This document shows positions 8,901 through 16,901 of a stretch of DNA of 42,745 bases, one piece after another. The stretch is taken from positions 1 through 42,745 of the forward strand of contig CAKNLK010000019.1 of assembly GCA_930989535.1 (NCBI GenBank), in the 5' to 3' direction. The stretch comes from an uncultured Clostridia bacterium. Its GTDB lineage: Bacteria; Bacillota; Clostridia; Christensenellales; Borkfalkiaceae. Position 1 is the stretch's first letter, and every line of letters starts with the position of its first letter. The notes below the pieces were generated by a model, which had not been told where the DNA came from, made no database searches, and saw only the letters and a list, made by a program, of their open reading frames with translations. Both the position numbers and the translations under genes were made by a program.

Positions 8901-9482
8901 GTCCTGCTTCATATACACTCTGCCCATGGCGACGTCGCCCGTTTCTTTGTCGAAACTGAAAGAGTGCACATATCCGTCATAGGGAGTTACCCCGTAGTTC
9001 ATATTTTCGTTATATCGGGTACCGTCCGAGGTATAGTATACCTTATAGGAAAGAGGCTTTTCCTGCGTAGCGCCTTCGCTGTAATAGTCGGTCACTTCCA
9101 GCGTGTAATTCGAGCCGATTTCAGCTATCATCACCGCGATTTCATCGATGGTATAATTCGGCTGGAATTGCGTGACGAGTGCATTCATTGCTTCCGTCAA
9201 CTTTTTCTCCGCCGCGTCTATTTCCTCCTGCGTCGAATTTTCGTCCTGTAAAACCGCCTGCGCTTCCGCAAGCGCGTCCGTCAGAGCCTTAAAAGACTCC
9301 TCGGTATACAGTCCGTCGTCATTGTCCTCATAATTGTTGAGGACATATTCGATGCGCCTTTCCAAAGCAAGGGTATCCGTTTCGTCGTCGGAGGCGTCTT
9401 CCTTACATGCAGCAAACGCAAACGATGACGAAAGCAGAAACAGGCCCATCAGTAAAGTCAAAACACTTTTCTTTTTGGTCAT
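5976..9482 (-). CDS. Giant FIVAR-containing lipoprotein of the nitrogenase-like operon
   Basis: A 1168-residue exported lipoprotein: basic N-terminus, hydrophobic core and lipobox FAAC with C26. A FIVAR-type helical hairpin (about residues 41-105, [13 protein letters not shown]...[13 protein letters not shown]) is followed by beta-rich domains, then an array of three or more FIVAR-like hairpins (roughly 515-760), then two more beta-rich domains. The beta domains look like diverged copies: each opens with a short helix ([42 protein letters not shown]) and has a YYF/GYI-V-E-G strand pattern. FIVAR helices usually act as spacers in cell-wall or matrix-binding proteins, and the beta repeats may bind the ligand taken up by the adjacent importer (inference). 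Start ATG 9482 has AAGGAG in place; the reading from 9515 is rejected. Confidence 0.75.
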   Translation of the reverse strand: MTKKKSVLTLLMGLFLLSSSFAFAACKEDASDDETDTLALERRIEYVLNNYEDNDDGLYTEESFKALTDALAEAQAVLQDENSTQEEIDAAEKKLTEAMNALVTQFQPNYTIDEIAVMIAEIGSNYTLEVTDYYSEGATQEKPLSYKVYYTSDGTRYNENMNYGVTPYDGYVHSFSFDKETGDVAMGRVYMKQDASPIVYLFDDELWRVNTSLADLEEYEFWANGPADFRNVAGTNLYTCSNDVYYERLSDPILSGYLWEGELDQAIGGVSLEVLEGDVIEFSFYGETQEDKIFSYKVTNIEKTELDAVADYKTENPEYKTSYNPKGILSDLDTNYLIDSGYRLQFDVFTSSAGLAGETPDYSVTGVYEEYGDYKYWYSSRGNGVIPMSDGLYSVEVKDGKASLGDAVEDYTIEDYNFYTYLIGLYSDFVNLEGTEEYYIDLNENGEVKGFMSRVFGVGGNIKSVSISKSDEKKLVLSLWSDYSDATHQNREGLMLRAVLNNSSSAKTEEIENFIDSLSSLEALNDKIAEAEEYTKGNYTESSLAVLQEAISQAKAVVADEGRTAEEVEAARTALENAISGLKTPADPQTNGKLKAAVARGKLYTAANYTRDSYAALDSAIKEAEELLKAEFTTEDGTAAVTAIEKAIRGLVELADKTALEEAIAEAKKISTEGMTKESTTALETALAAAESGIENQELTAGEAKTILETLEKAIEGLEPLAENKNELTELYEQIKDIKNDDGKYTASSYKAFDAVRSYTAEALKDEQLSEADCAELLILLQGRYEELETAESSSGYIKFSDITKFIDSNKISGASNFTLKVTENGVTREYVFSDKYFYDEANKSGYIWFEGFPHTFTIGENGFVLGDMVMKNGGTIPYITQLLDSIGDSYLLTEDWAARIGNTNEWFSTDVNFALFIPEYQELISDFGFGMALEGNVLTFTVWGKSSLSIPAFDGATEGEKVSLLRTEKLWSATIEKVGESSAADVEKWLESVSKGRVSAEDITDIFAGMGDNYTSTAFGDESGFIRTEKYYFDGESGYILIDGVVKEIWLVEGSIEIGGTVYVDGAPATTLEQLVPSLAFLKELTAEELTLAETKDSTSYYKLSEENEQKLALALGVKGELYLSVNGSGELCILVGGVNAYQKPDYIVISHVGSTQNADIEKLLSV

Positions 9483-9518
9483 ACCAAACTCCTTAAAAAA
9501 TTTTTTGTATACCATCGC

Positions 9519-10955
9519 TCAATACTTTGCAGCCGTAAGGATACACCCGTACAACTGCGCGTCGAGCGGTCGGTTCTGTATCAGGCGAATATCGTAATTT
9601 GCGAAATCTTCGCTGAGCTTATCGAGAATATCGCCGTCTGCGGAAAATCCGTTTTCGGCGCGGAATTCAAATTGTATGCTCCCCTCCGCTTCCAAAGAGA
9701 GGACAGCCTCTGCAAGCTCGCTCAATTCGGAATAATCGGAAACCGTCAAATCGAGCGTTTTTCCGTTCGGGAATGAGAACTCCTGAGCCCAATAATCGAA
9801 CGCTTCGGTTTCGATTACCTCGGCAATTTCGGGATACATACCCGAATCATATCCCCAGCCCTCGTCGCCGTACGGCGTCTCGTAAGTGGTGAGAAACATG
9901 TTATAAGAGGAAACGAGCATAATATCGGGCTGTTCCTCGCTGCCGAAATTCAGCTCGTTCGAACCGAAAGTCGTGCAAGACAAATACCATTTTTCTTCGA
10001 GCTGCACATAATTATAGGCATGCCCGCTGAAATCCTCGCGGTCGGCGGTCGCCCTCAGGACAGGAATACCCTCCATCGCCGCAAGGAGGCAATAAGCCTT
10101 TGCTTTTCCGTCGCAGACGGCGAGCCGATTGAGAAATACACCTTCGAGATAGTAGCATTGCGCGCTTATCAGATCCTGCGCGCCGGAATTAGCCGTGGCG
10201 CGGTCATAGCGTATCTCACAGCAAAGATAATTATAGATAGCCTTTAATTTTTCGAGGTCGGTCATATCGTCGGAAATAATGCGGCGAAGGACGTTTTTTG
10301 CCTCGGAAAATATTTCGTCCGCAACGCTCCCTTCTTTGGGGACGGGTAAATATCCCCTGTTTGCGGCATACCAAAGCTGTTCGGAATTTTCGACCGCCAC
10401 TTCCCCTTTATTTTCCCGCACGAGCGGAAAATCCTCAAAATTTTCCCCGCGCCCGTTTAAGTACGCCGTATAATCGAACGGATAAACGACCGTGACGGAA
10501 TCGGGCAGGACGGTCGGCGCGTCGTCCGCAAAATCGCGGATACGGAAATCCACGGACAGAATACGATACTTTGCATAATATTCATCGGATAAAAATATCG
10601 GATAGAAATCGGATAATTGAGAAATTTCGCATACGAGACTAAATTCCTGATATGCGTTATAGAAAGTAGACGCATACTCCTCGCTGATTTCAAAGGATAT
10701 TTCCTCATTTACGCGGTAAAAAGAAAGATAGTCGAGCGCATCTATAAATTCCTCGCGGCTGCCGATTTCCCGCTCGGGGCGCGGCAAATCCGTTTCAGGC
10801 ATTTCGTCGATAAAGGTCAGGGTTTCTGCAATTTGTTCGTAGGTCTTTTCGTGATTGGCGCTTTCACTGCTTCCACTCTCCGTACAGCCCGCAAAAGCTG
10901 CCGCCGCGAAGCAAAACGCGATAATAAGTACTGCGGACCTCTTAATCTTTTTCAT
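9519..10955 (-). CDS. Transglutaminase-like lipoprotein, paralogue 2
   Basis: A 478-residue lipoprotein (lipobox AFAGC near residue 23) with a transglutaminase/protease-like core in its middle: LRRIISDDMTDLEKLKAIYNYLCCEIRYD, the nucleophile segment LAVCDGKAKAYCLLAAMEG (Cys near residue 280) and GHAYNYVQLEEKWYL (His near 311). In the canonical core the strand after WY carries the catalytic Asp (WYHVDVT). Here it reads WYLSCTTF, so Asp is Cys. The protein may be a binding protein, a thiol-dependent variant or inactive. About half the protein, before and after the core, is unrecognised. Its start overlaps the stop of paralogue 1 (ATGA), and 36 bases separate it from the giant lipoprotein downstream. 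The position between importer and reductase suggests a role in handling the extracellular ligand. Confidence 0.72.
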   Translation of the reverse strand: MKKIKRSAVLIIAFCFAAAAFAGCTESGSSESANHEKTYEQIAETLTFIDEMPETDLPRPEREIGSREEFIDALDYLSFYRVNEEISFEISEEYASTFYNAYQEFSLVCEISQLSDFYPIFLSDEYYAKYRILSVDFRIRDFADDAPTVLPDSVTVVYPFDYTAYLNGRGENFEDFPLVRENKGEVAVENSEQLWYAANRGYLPVPKEGSVADEIFSEAKNVLRRIISDDMTDLEKLKAIYNYLCCEIRYDRATANSGAQDLISAQCYYLEGVFLNRLAVCDGKAKAYCLLAAMEGIPVLRATADREDFSGHAYNYVQLEEKWYLSCTTFGSNELNFGSEEQPDIMLVSSYNMFLTTYETPYGDEGWGYDSGMYPEIAEVIETEAFDYWAQEFSFPNGKTLDLTVSDYSELSELAEAVLSLEAEGSIQFEFRAENGFSADGDILDKLSEDFANYDIRLIQNRPLDAQLYGCILTAAKY

Positions 10956-12358
10956 GCCGCACCTCCGCCAAATACGAACGCATATAACTTTTCTCCGCCG
11001 AAGGAACCGTTATTCAGCTTCATTACGTCGTATTTTTCCTCTATCTCCTCAAACGCTTCCGCGGCAATATCGTACGAACAGTTGAGTTCAATCTGCATAA
11101 TCAGGCCGCTCTCCTCGGCGTTTTCGCCCACCGTTTCCAATACGGCGACGGCCTCCTCCGTCGTTTCGGGAGATAAATCGTATTTTTTGCCGTCCACTTC
11201 GACAAAAGCATTATCCCAATAATCATATTTCTCCGTCTGTTTTACCTGCTCACCGATTTCGGGAAGTTGCCCCGATGCGAAATCCCACGAAGGCGACGAC
11301 GTATAAAAATCGGTGAGGAAATAGGAATACGTATGATAATGGAACCGCTTGCCTTCCCAAGAGCTGACGGACGAACCGTTCGTCGGACAACAAAGATAAT
11401 AGCTGCCGTCCACTTTGATATAGTTGTAAGCGTGCCCTCCTGCAGAGCTTACCGCGCCGATATGGTAGGCCTCTATGCCTTCCAAACGGCAAAGGAGCGT
11501 CATGGCTTTTGCCAACCCGTCGCAGACGGCATTCTTGCTGTCGAATACGCCCTCCAAAAAATAAGCGGTATAATCGGTATGCTCGCTGTCTTTATATAAA
11601 AAGGATTCATAATCGTAGGTATTTTCACAAATGAGATAGGAATAGATACGGCGGACTTTTTCCGTTTCGTTCATATCCTCCTCCAATATGCGATTGAGAA
11701 TTCCCAGCGCGCGGGACAACATACTTTCCGCCGAGCTTCCCCTGACGGGAACCGGCATATACCCTTTTGCCGCGGCATAAAAGAGCTGCTCGCTGTTTTC
11801 GACGGAAACGAACCCTTTGTTATTGCGATATAGCGCAAAATCCTCCGCCGCGTAATTTCTGTTTTTTTCCTCTTTCAGAACCTCTTGATAGTATTCATAA
11901 TTGACGACCTTAACATTATCCTCCTTCAACTCGTAGCTTTTGAACGCATACGGGACGAACCCCGCCATGATTCCAAACATATTTTCGTCGAGCCTCCCGT
12001 CGGCATAACCGATAGCAAAATTATGAGAAAGATTTCCGTACTGCCCCGCCCAACGGTATTGATAAAAGGGGTCCTCGCGGACGACCGCCGCATATTCGTC
12101 CGTCAGAGTTGCATACTGTATTTCCTCTTGACTCCCGTAAAATACACAGTAATCCATAAAATCGCTCAAATCCTGCATACTGTTCAATTCCTGCGGACAA
12201 TCGAGCAAAACCGTTTGTACGCCCGAAAAATCGAGCGGAACCGCCTCGTACTCAATGCCCCACTCCTTGACTCCTCCTTCTTTTCCGCCGTTGCAGGAGG
12301 AAAAAGACAAACATAAAACAAGCGCGATAAAAACCGTCCCGAACCTTCTCTTTTTCAT
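10952..12358 (-). CDS. Transglutaminase-like lipoprotein, paralogue 1
   Basis: A 468-residue lipoprotein with lipobox SFSSC (Cys about 22). It is collinear with the neighbouring 478-residue lipoprotein: both have a shared SVxNSEQLxYAAxxGYxPVP block, the helix LNRILEEDMNETEKVRRIYSYLICENTYDYES, then KNAVCDGLAKAMTLLCRLEG with the nucleophile Cys near residue 278, and GGHAYNYIKVDGSYYLCCPTNGSS with His near 307. The catalytic Asp of the transglutaminase core is again Cys (YYLCCPT). Two paralogues with the same substitution argue for a selected change rather than decay. The gene starts three bases after the ATPase stop. It is not a typical cross-linking transglutaminase; the bacterial core family also includes proteases and non-catalytic binders. 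Confidence 0.72.
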   Translation of the reverse strand: MKKRRFGTVFIALVLCLSFSSCNGGKEGGVKEWGIEYEAVPLDFSGVQTVLLDCPQELNSMQDLSDFMDYCVFYGSQEEIQYATLTDEYAAVVREDPFYQYRWAGQYGNLSHNFAIGYADGRLDENMFGIMAGFVPYAFKSYELKEDNVKVVNYEYYQEVLKEEKNRNYAAEDFALYRNNKGFVSVENSEQLFYAAAKGYMPVPVRGSSAESMLSRALGILNRILEEDMNETEKVRRIYSYLICENTYDYESFLYKDSEHTDYTAYFLEGVFDSKNAVCDGLAKAMTLLCRLEGIEAYHIGAVSSAGGHAYNYIKVDGSYYLCCPTNGSSVSSWEGKRFHYHTYSYFLTDFYTSSPSWDFASGQLPEIGEQVKQTEKYDYWDNAFVEVDGKKYDLSPETTEEAVAVLETVGENAEESGLIMQIELNCSYDIAAEAFEEIEEKYDVMKLNNGSFGGEKLYAFVFGGGAA

Positions 12359-12361
12359 ATA

Positions 12362-13189
12362 TTATCCTCTGTCGTCCTTCGCGAGAGCAACGTCGAAGCG
12401 GTTATCTATCAAATCGAAAGAAAGACACATGGGTTTACCGCTCCTGCTGTCCGTCACAATATCTCCGTCTATCCGAAAACAATGCGCGAGCATTTCTTTC
12501 GTCATCACGTCCTTCGGCTCTCCGTAACGGTCTATTTTTCCGTCGTACATGGCAAGCAGATAATCGGAGTACCTCGAAGCGAGATTCAAATCATGCAGTA
12601 CCATGACAATTGTCGTATGCTGTCCCTCGTTGAGATGCTTCAAAAGTTCGAGTACCTCCAACTGATGCGCGAGGTCGAGATACGTTGTAGGCTCGTCGAG
12701 CAAAATAATCCCCGTCTGCTGTGCGAGCGCCATGGCAATCCAGACCCTTTGCCTCTGCCCACCGGATAAGCAGGCGATTTCTCTGTCGCGGAACTCAATC
12801 ATATTGGTCACTTCCAAGGCCCAATCGATAATCTCCTTATCCTCTTTGGAAAGTTTTCCGAAGCCCTTCTGATAGGGAAATCGTCCATATGCAACGAGTT
12901 CGCGGCACGTGAGCGTACCGGGAGCCGTAGGAGATTGCGGAAGAATTGCCATCTGTTTTGCAATTTCCTTGTTTTTCAGAGTTTTAATATCGGTATCGTT
13001 GATGATGATACAGCCCGATTCCGATTTAATAATCCGCCCCACCGCCTTTAATACGGTCGATTTTCCGCAGCCGTTCGCGCCGATAATCGACGTAATTTTT
13101 CCGCGATGAATCTCCGAATTCAGAGAAGGCACGATAATCGTTCCGTCATAACCGATACTTAAATCGCGTGTAACAATGCTGTTTTCCAT
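12362..13189 (-). CDS. ABC transporter ATPase, FecE/FhuC type
   Basis: A 275-residue nucleotide-binding subunit of an iron-chelate/B12/haem class importer. Walker A GANGCGKST (about 37-45), Q-loop PQSPTAPGT, signature LSGGQRQRVWIAMALAQ, Walker B IILLDEPTTYLD and the H-loop VLHDLNLASRY are all present and intact. The DEPTTYLDLAHQLEVL stretch is characteristic of the FecE/BtuD branch. It lies nine bases after the permease stop and three bases before the first transglutaminase-like lipoprotein, inside the same operon. It couples cytoplasmic ATP hydrolysis to uptake by the two permeases. The substrate cannot be read from the sequence. Confidence 0.93.
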   Translation of the reverse strand: MENSIVTRDLSIGYDGTIIVPSLNSEIHRGKITSIIGANGCGKSTVLKAVGRIIKSESGCIIINDTDIKTLKNKEIAKQMAILPQSPTAPGTLTCRELVAYGRFPYQKGFGKLSKEDKEIIDWALEVTNMIEFRDREIACLSGGQRQRVWIAMALAQQTGIILLDEPTTYLDLAHQLEVLELLKHLNEGQHTTIVMVLHDLNLASRYSDYLLAMYDGKIDRYGEPKDVMTKEMLAHCFRIDGDIVTDSRSGKPMCLSFDLIDNRFDVALAKDDRG

Positions 13190-13198
13190 TCTTTCTCC

Positions 13199-14221
13199 TT
13201 ACGCCTTCATGAGCAGATACAAAAAATACGGTACGGACAGTACAGAAATCACGATTCCCGTGGGAATATTGGCGAGAAACGTCCAGCCCTGTACGAGCAT
13301 ATCGGCAAGCAATACGATGATTCCCGCAACAATGCCCGAAGCCGGCAATAGAACGCGCGCATCCGTTCCGACGAGCCGCCGCGCAATATGCGGACCAATC
13401 AGACCGAGAAAGAAAAAATTTCCGCCAAATGCGACCGACGCGGAGGACAGAGCCACTGCGCACAAGGAAAGATATATGAATTGTCTGCCCACATTGACAC
13501 CCAGCCCGCGGGCTATATCGTAGCCCACGTTAATCACGTTCAAGGTACGGCCGCCGCGATAGGTCATAAAGCCGAATAAGAGTATCCAGATTGCAAATAC
13601 GACGATATAATCCCACCGCACGCCCCACAATTCCCCCGCCTGCCAGCGCTGCAAAAATTCCAGCTGGCTGTCGTCGAGCAAAAGCATCATAAATGTACCG
13701 ACGGCGCCGTAGGCGCTGCTCATCGCCACGCCCGTCATGATAAGGCGGGTAGGTTGCAGTCTTTTTTTTCGGCTGGTGCCGAGTAAAAATATCAATCCTG
13801 CCGAGCCCAAACCGCCCAAAAGCGCAAGGACAGGCAAAAGTATGGCGCTGCTGTTATTCGTTTGCAGCAGCGCTACATACACCGTAACCAATAATCCCGA
13901 GCCCGCGCTGACGCCGAGCGTTCCGGGCGAAGCGAGGTCGTTATGCAGCAAATCCTGCATGACTACGCCCGACATACCCATGCCGAGACCGACGAGAATC
14001 GCGAGGCAAAGCCTCGGAAGGCGGTATTCAAACAATGCGAGGCGAGAACTTTCATCGCCCCCGCCGAAGAGCGTTTCAAATACTTTTCCTATGCTCATGC
14101 GGTACTGGCCCACATTACACCCGAAAAAAAAGACGATGAGCAAAAGCCCCGCCAAGACTATATTTATAACGGTACCTCGGAGCATAGGCGACTTCTCTTT
14201 TTTTATTAAGCCGATATTCAT
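13199..14221 (-). CDS. FecCD-type ABC permease 2
   Basis: A 340-residue inner-membrane permease of the FecCD/BtuC family with about ten hydrophobic segments. Family marks include GSGMSGVVMQDLLHNDLASPGTLGVSAGSGL-type residues (positions about 90-125), RGLGVNVGR near 245, and the C-terminal FFLGLIGPHIARRLVG coupling region followed by LLPASG. I prefer ATG 14221 to 14248: it has GGAGG upstream overlapping the stop of permease 1, while the earlier ATG has its purine stretch directly abutting it. It forms a heterodimeric channel with the neighbouring permease. Confidence 0.9.
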   Translation of the reverse strand: MNIGLIKKEKSPMLRGTVINIVLAGLLLIVFFFGCNVGQYRMSIGKVFETLFGGGDESSRLALFEYRLPRLCLAILVGLGMGMSGVVMQDLLHNDLASPGTLGVSAGSGLLVTVYVALLQTNNSSAILLPVLALLGGLGSAGLIFLLGTSRKKRLQPTRLIMTGVAMSSAYGAVGTFMMLLLDDSQLEFLQRWQAGELWGVRWDYIVVFAIWILLFGFMTYRGGRTLNVINVGYDIARGLGVNVGRQFIYLSLCAVALSSASVAFGGNFFFLGLIGPHIARRLVGTDARVLLPASGIVAGIIVLLADMLVQGWTFLANIPTGIVISVLSVPYFLYLLMKA

Positions 14222-14231
14222 ATCCGTACTC

Positions 14232-15272
14232 TCATCCTCCGAACGCATCTCCGCGTTGTCTGCGGGACACGAAGATAAAGAACGGTACGCCTATCATAGT
14301 GATCAGGATACCGACAGGAAATTCAAGCGGCGCAATCATAATGCGGGCAATGAGATCTACCACTACGACGAATAATGCTCCGAGCACCGCACAGGAAGGA
14401 AGCACCAAACGGTAGTCCGTTCCGACAAAGTGACGCACGATATGCGGAACCATCAGCCCCACATAACCGACCGGGCCTATGATGATGACCGCTATCGCGG
14501 AAAGGACAAGCACGACCAAAGTGCTGGAAAGTTTGATGATAGCGGTATTTGCCCCCAATCCTTTGGATACGTCGTCGCCCAAATTCATTACGGTCAAAGA
14601 GCGGGAAATCATCAATGCGAGAGCAAACCCCGCGAGAAAGAAAGGAGCGGAAACGGATACATCCATCCAGATTGCATTCGCGGAACTTCCCGCCGTATAT
14701 TTCAGCATTTCAGAGGTCAGCCCCTCTTTGAGAACAATCCCGGAGGTAATCGAGGAAAAAAGGGTGGAAATCGCCATGCCCGAAAGCACCATTCTTTCGG
14801 GGGTAATCCCCTTTTTGCCTATAAACGCGACAAGGTAAATCATCATGGTCGAAATACCGGCGCCGAGACAGGAATAACCGATACGCTCCAAGCGGCTCGC
14901 GTCGGGCAAAAAAATCATCATGAATACCACGGCAAAAATAGAGCCTGAGCTGATTCCCATGATTCCCGAATCCGCCATAGGATTTTTGGTATTCCCCTGC
15001 ATGACCGCACCCGCGACCGACAGGGAGACTCCGACCATAATATCCGCCAGCAGACGCGGCAGCCTCATGTCGCGCACGACGACGTGATTAAAATTTCCCT
15101 CGTCGAAATGAAACAATCCGTTCCATAAATCGGCGAATGAAATTTTTTCCGCGCCGAAATACATGAAACCTATCATAAAAATAAGCAGCAGTCCGCAGCC
15201 CACCGACATGCAAATAACGAATTTCGTGCCGTTATATAATTTTCTTTCCCTGCGGCGTAATTTTTCTCTCAT
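14232..15272 (-). CDS. FecCD-type ABC permease 1
   Basis: A 346-residue FecCD/BtuC-family permease. The basic N-terminus (REKLRRRERK) precedes about ten membrane spans. VAGAVMQGNTKNPMADSGIMGISSGSIFAV is the family core motif region, and GYVGLMVPHIVRHFVGTDYRLVLP is the cytoplasmic loop that contacts the ATPase. The start overlaps the stop of the binding-protein gene by four bases (ATGA), which indicates translational coupling and a one-to-one stoichiometry with the other importer parts. Confidence 0.92.
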   Translation of the reverse strand: MREKLRRRERKLYNGTKFVICMSVGCGLLLIFMIGFMYFGAEKISFADLWNGLFHFDEGNFNHVVVRDMRLPRLLADIMVGVSLSVAGAVMQGNTKNPMADSGIMGISSGSIFAVVFMMIFLPDASRLERIGYSCLGAGISTMMIYLVAFIGKKGITPERMVLSGMAISTLFSSITSGIVLKEGLTSEMLKYTAGSSANAIWMDVSVSAPFFLAGFALALMISRSLTVMNLGDDVSKGLGANTAIIKLSSTLVVLVLSAIAVIIIGPVGYVGLMVPHIVRHFVGTDYRLVLPSCAVLGALFVVVVDLIARIMIAPLEFPVGILITMIGVPFFIFVSRRQRGDAFGG

Positions 15273-16261
15273 TTTGCCGTTGCCTTTTCAAATGCTTTTA
15301 TAATGCCGTCGTACTGTGCCTGCAAATAAAGAACGTCTTTTTCGGTATAGAGAGTAGCGTCTATCACTCCTACTCTGTTTTCGCGGACCGCAGTCAAAGT
15401 TTTCCAACCGGGATTGGTTTGCAGAATCTCAGGAATTTCCGGTTCCAGTCCCGCCGCGCTCAAATCGGCGTAAATCACTATATCTCCCTCGTAATTGCGC
15501 AGCGACTCGTTACTAATCGGAGTAAAAGGATTATCTGCGTTTTCCAGAAATTCCTCCGCTATCGGCAATCTTTTCATTCCGAGATAGTCGTAAATAATTT
15601 TATTGAAATACCAGGAATCCGTAGGCGGAATTGAGACGCCTTGGGCATAATAAAAAATAGAAACCGTTTTATCTTTAATCCCCATTCCTTCTATTTTCGC
15701 AAGTTGAGCTTCCTTTACCTGCTCGGCGTATTCAATGAGCGTTTCGGCGTTTTCCTCCAATCCGAAAATTTCTCCTATGTAACCGAGCCGCACCTCAAAA
15801 TCAAAACTCTCCCGATAGAGAGGGATTACAGGCGCGATTTTTGTCAGTTTATCGATGTTGTCCTGCTCCATATTCTGATAGACGAGAATAAGTTCCGGTT
15901 TATAGCTCAATATTTCTTCCGCATTAAAGGGAGTATTATAATCGAGCAAATCGACGCCTTTGAAAAAGGATTCGTAACCCGAAGTAGTCGTGCTTCCGCT
16001 CACAGCAAGAGGGCGGATACCGAAGGCGACTAAATCGCCGGCACCTGAAAGAGCGACGATTCTGCGTGTATTCATATTATAAGTAACCTCATTTCCGTTC
16101 AAGTCCGTAAAGGTGTTCATTTTTTCTTCTTCCGGGCGGACATCTTCTAAAATAGGAACTGTTTCATAATTTTCCTTTTTATCCTCTGTTTTGCAAGCGC
16201 CCAAAAAAGACATAAAAGCGACGCATAAAACGAGTAGGAAGATTACACCGTGTTTTTTCAT
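15269..16261 (-). CDS. Iron-chelate/tetrapyrrole-type substrate-binding lipoprotein
   Basis: A 330-residue class III (FecB/FhuD/BtuF-like) binding lipoprotein and the first gene of the ten-gene operon. It has signal peptide MKKHGVIFLLVLCVAFMSFLG and lipobox LGAC. After the linker comes FTDLNGNEVTYNMNTRRIVAL, the usual opening of the family, then NAEEILSYKPELILVYQ and a long central helix (about residues 195-215). It ends with YLQAQYDGIIKAFEKA. It would capture the ligand at the outer face of the membrane for the two FecCD permeases. ATG 16261 with AAGGAG upstream is chosen; a start at 16324 would add 21 residues ahead of the signal peptide. A leader of about 340 bases lies before it. Confidence 0.9.
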   Translation of the reverse strand: MKKHGVIFLLVLCVAFMSFLGACKTEDKKENYETVPILEDVRPEEEKMNTFTDLNGNEVTYNMNTRRIVALSGAGDLVAFGIRPLAVSGSTTTSGYESFFKGVDLLDYNTPFNAEEILSYKPELILVYQNMEQDNIDKLTKIAPVIPLYRESFDFEVRLGYIGEIFGLEENAETLIEYAEQVKEAQLAKIEGMGIKDKTVSIFYYAQGVSIPPTDSWYFNKIIYDYLGMKRLPIAEEFLENADNPFTPISNESLRNYEGDIVIYADLSAAGLEPEIPEILQTNPGWKTLTAVRENRVGVIDATLYTEKDVLYLQAQYDGIIKAFEKATAK

Positions 16262-16605
16262 AAATTTAACACTCCTTTTAATATTTTGCTTATCAATATT
16301 GCGTATTTTCTCAAAGATACGCAAAGGGCACGTGCCCTTTGATTGCCGCGACAGGAATTTATCGTTTCATATTCTTGAAAACCGATTTCATTTTTTGCAG
16401 TACGAACTTATCTTACAAGTGCCCTCACTATTTGTTCTCATACGCGAACTACATTCAAAAAAATTTTCCCACATACAGTTCGCTAAAGCGAACGCACATT
16501 GAAAAAATTTACGCGATATATATCCGCGTATTACTAAATACAATATAAAATTTTTCATACTTCCAAAAAGTGTTTTTAGAGGTACTTCGATTCGACGATG
16601 TACCT
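16262..16605 (-). promoter_or_regulatory. Long palindrome-rich leader of the nitrogenase-like operon
   Basis: About 340 bases between the predicted start and the first gene. It holds a perfect 20-bp palindrome (CAAAGGGCACGTGCCCTTTG, 16322-16341), a 7-2-7 inverted repeat (GTTCGCT/AGCGAAC, 16478-16493), and a direct repeat of roughly 20 bases (GAAC-ACATT-AAAAAA-TTT) at 16446-16467 and 16490-16510. None is followed by a T-run. I do not recognise a known riboswitch, and the B12-box pattern is absent. The sites may be regulator-binding sites or parts of an RNA switch. Confidence 0.45.
16580..16605. promoter_or_regulatory. Operator-like inverted repeat at the operon start point
   Basis: Arms AGGTACTTCG and CGATGTACCT (nine of ten positions match) separated by ATTCGA, directly abutting the -10 box and covering the predicted start point. 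A repressor bound here would block transcription; alternatively the same bases make a 5'-end RNA hairpin. The sequence does not match the classical Fur or DtxR boxes that I know. Confidence 0.55.
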
Positions 16606-16634
16606 ATTATAGCACGCCTGATAAATTATGTCAA
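16606..16634 (-). promoter_or_regulatory. Consensus promoter of the importer/nitrogenase-like operon
   Basis: Minus strand: TTGACA at 16629-16634, 17-base spacer, TATAAT at 16606-16611. Perfect at both boxes, so basal strength should be high and control must come from a repressor or from the leader. It abuts the IS200 fragment at 16650 without being disrupted. Confidence 0.88.
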
Positions 16635-16649
16635 ATAAATATACCATGC

Positions 16650-16825
16650 GCTAAACTATTTGTGTCGTTATCTTGATTTTTCATTTAACGTCCTCCTTTG
16701 TACTTTCTTATGTGTAGTTAAGAGTCTTACTTTTAGTTTAGCACAAAGGAGCTTTTTCGTATAGCGCGCAATTGCTTGAAGCTAAAGCTCTTATTACTTT
16801 CCACCGGCATAGCCGGTGGATTTCT
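16650..16825 (-). mobile_element. IS200 left-end fragment (copy 2)
   Basis: Left end of an IS200-type element without transposase body: end hairpin CCACCGGCATAGCCGGTGG (16801-16819), leader with anti-SD arm ACAAAGGAG (16743-16751) against the SD arm (16693-16701), ATG at 16684 and the codons for MKNQDNDTNSLA. It ends at 16650 in the same TTTAGC where copy 1 breaks. A second stem (GCTAAACTA, 16650-16658, with its complement at 16734-16742) closes the fragment. Confidence 0.72.
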
Positions 16826-16856
16826 ACGGAACTACGTAAATCGTAGTTCCGTTTTC
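16826..16856 (+). terminator. Rho-independent terminator-like hairpin
   Basis: Perfect 11-pair stem ACGGAACTACG/CGTAGTTCCGT with a 5-base loop, followed by TTTTC on the plus strand. It lies directly outside the IS200 fragment end. Confidence 0.5.
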
Positions 16857-16862
16857 GTTATG

Positions 16863-16901
16863 AAAAAGCAGGTCGAGTTTTAACAACTCAACCTGCTTTT
16901 T
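16863..16901. terminator. Bidirectional terminator
   Basis: A 17-pair stem with one mismatch (AAAAAGCAGGT.GAGTT against its complement) and a 5-base loop, with A-run and T-run on the two sides, so it can work on both strands. Confidence 0.75.

Noticed and set aside
16322..16341. The 20-bp palindrome as a terminator
   Set aside because: No T-run on either side and it lies inside the operon leader.
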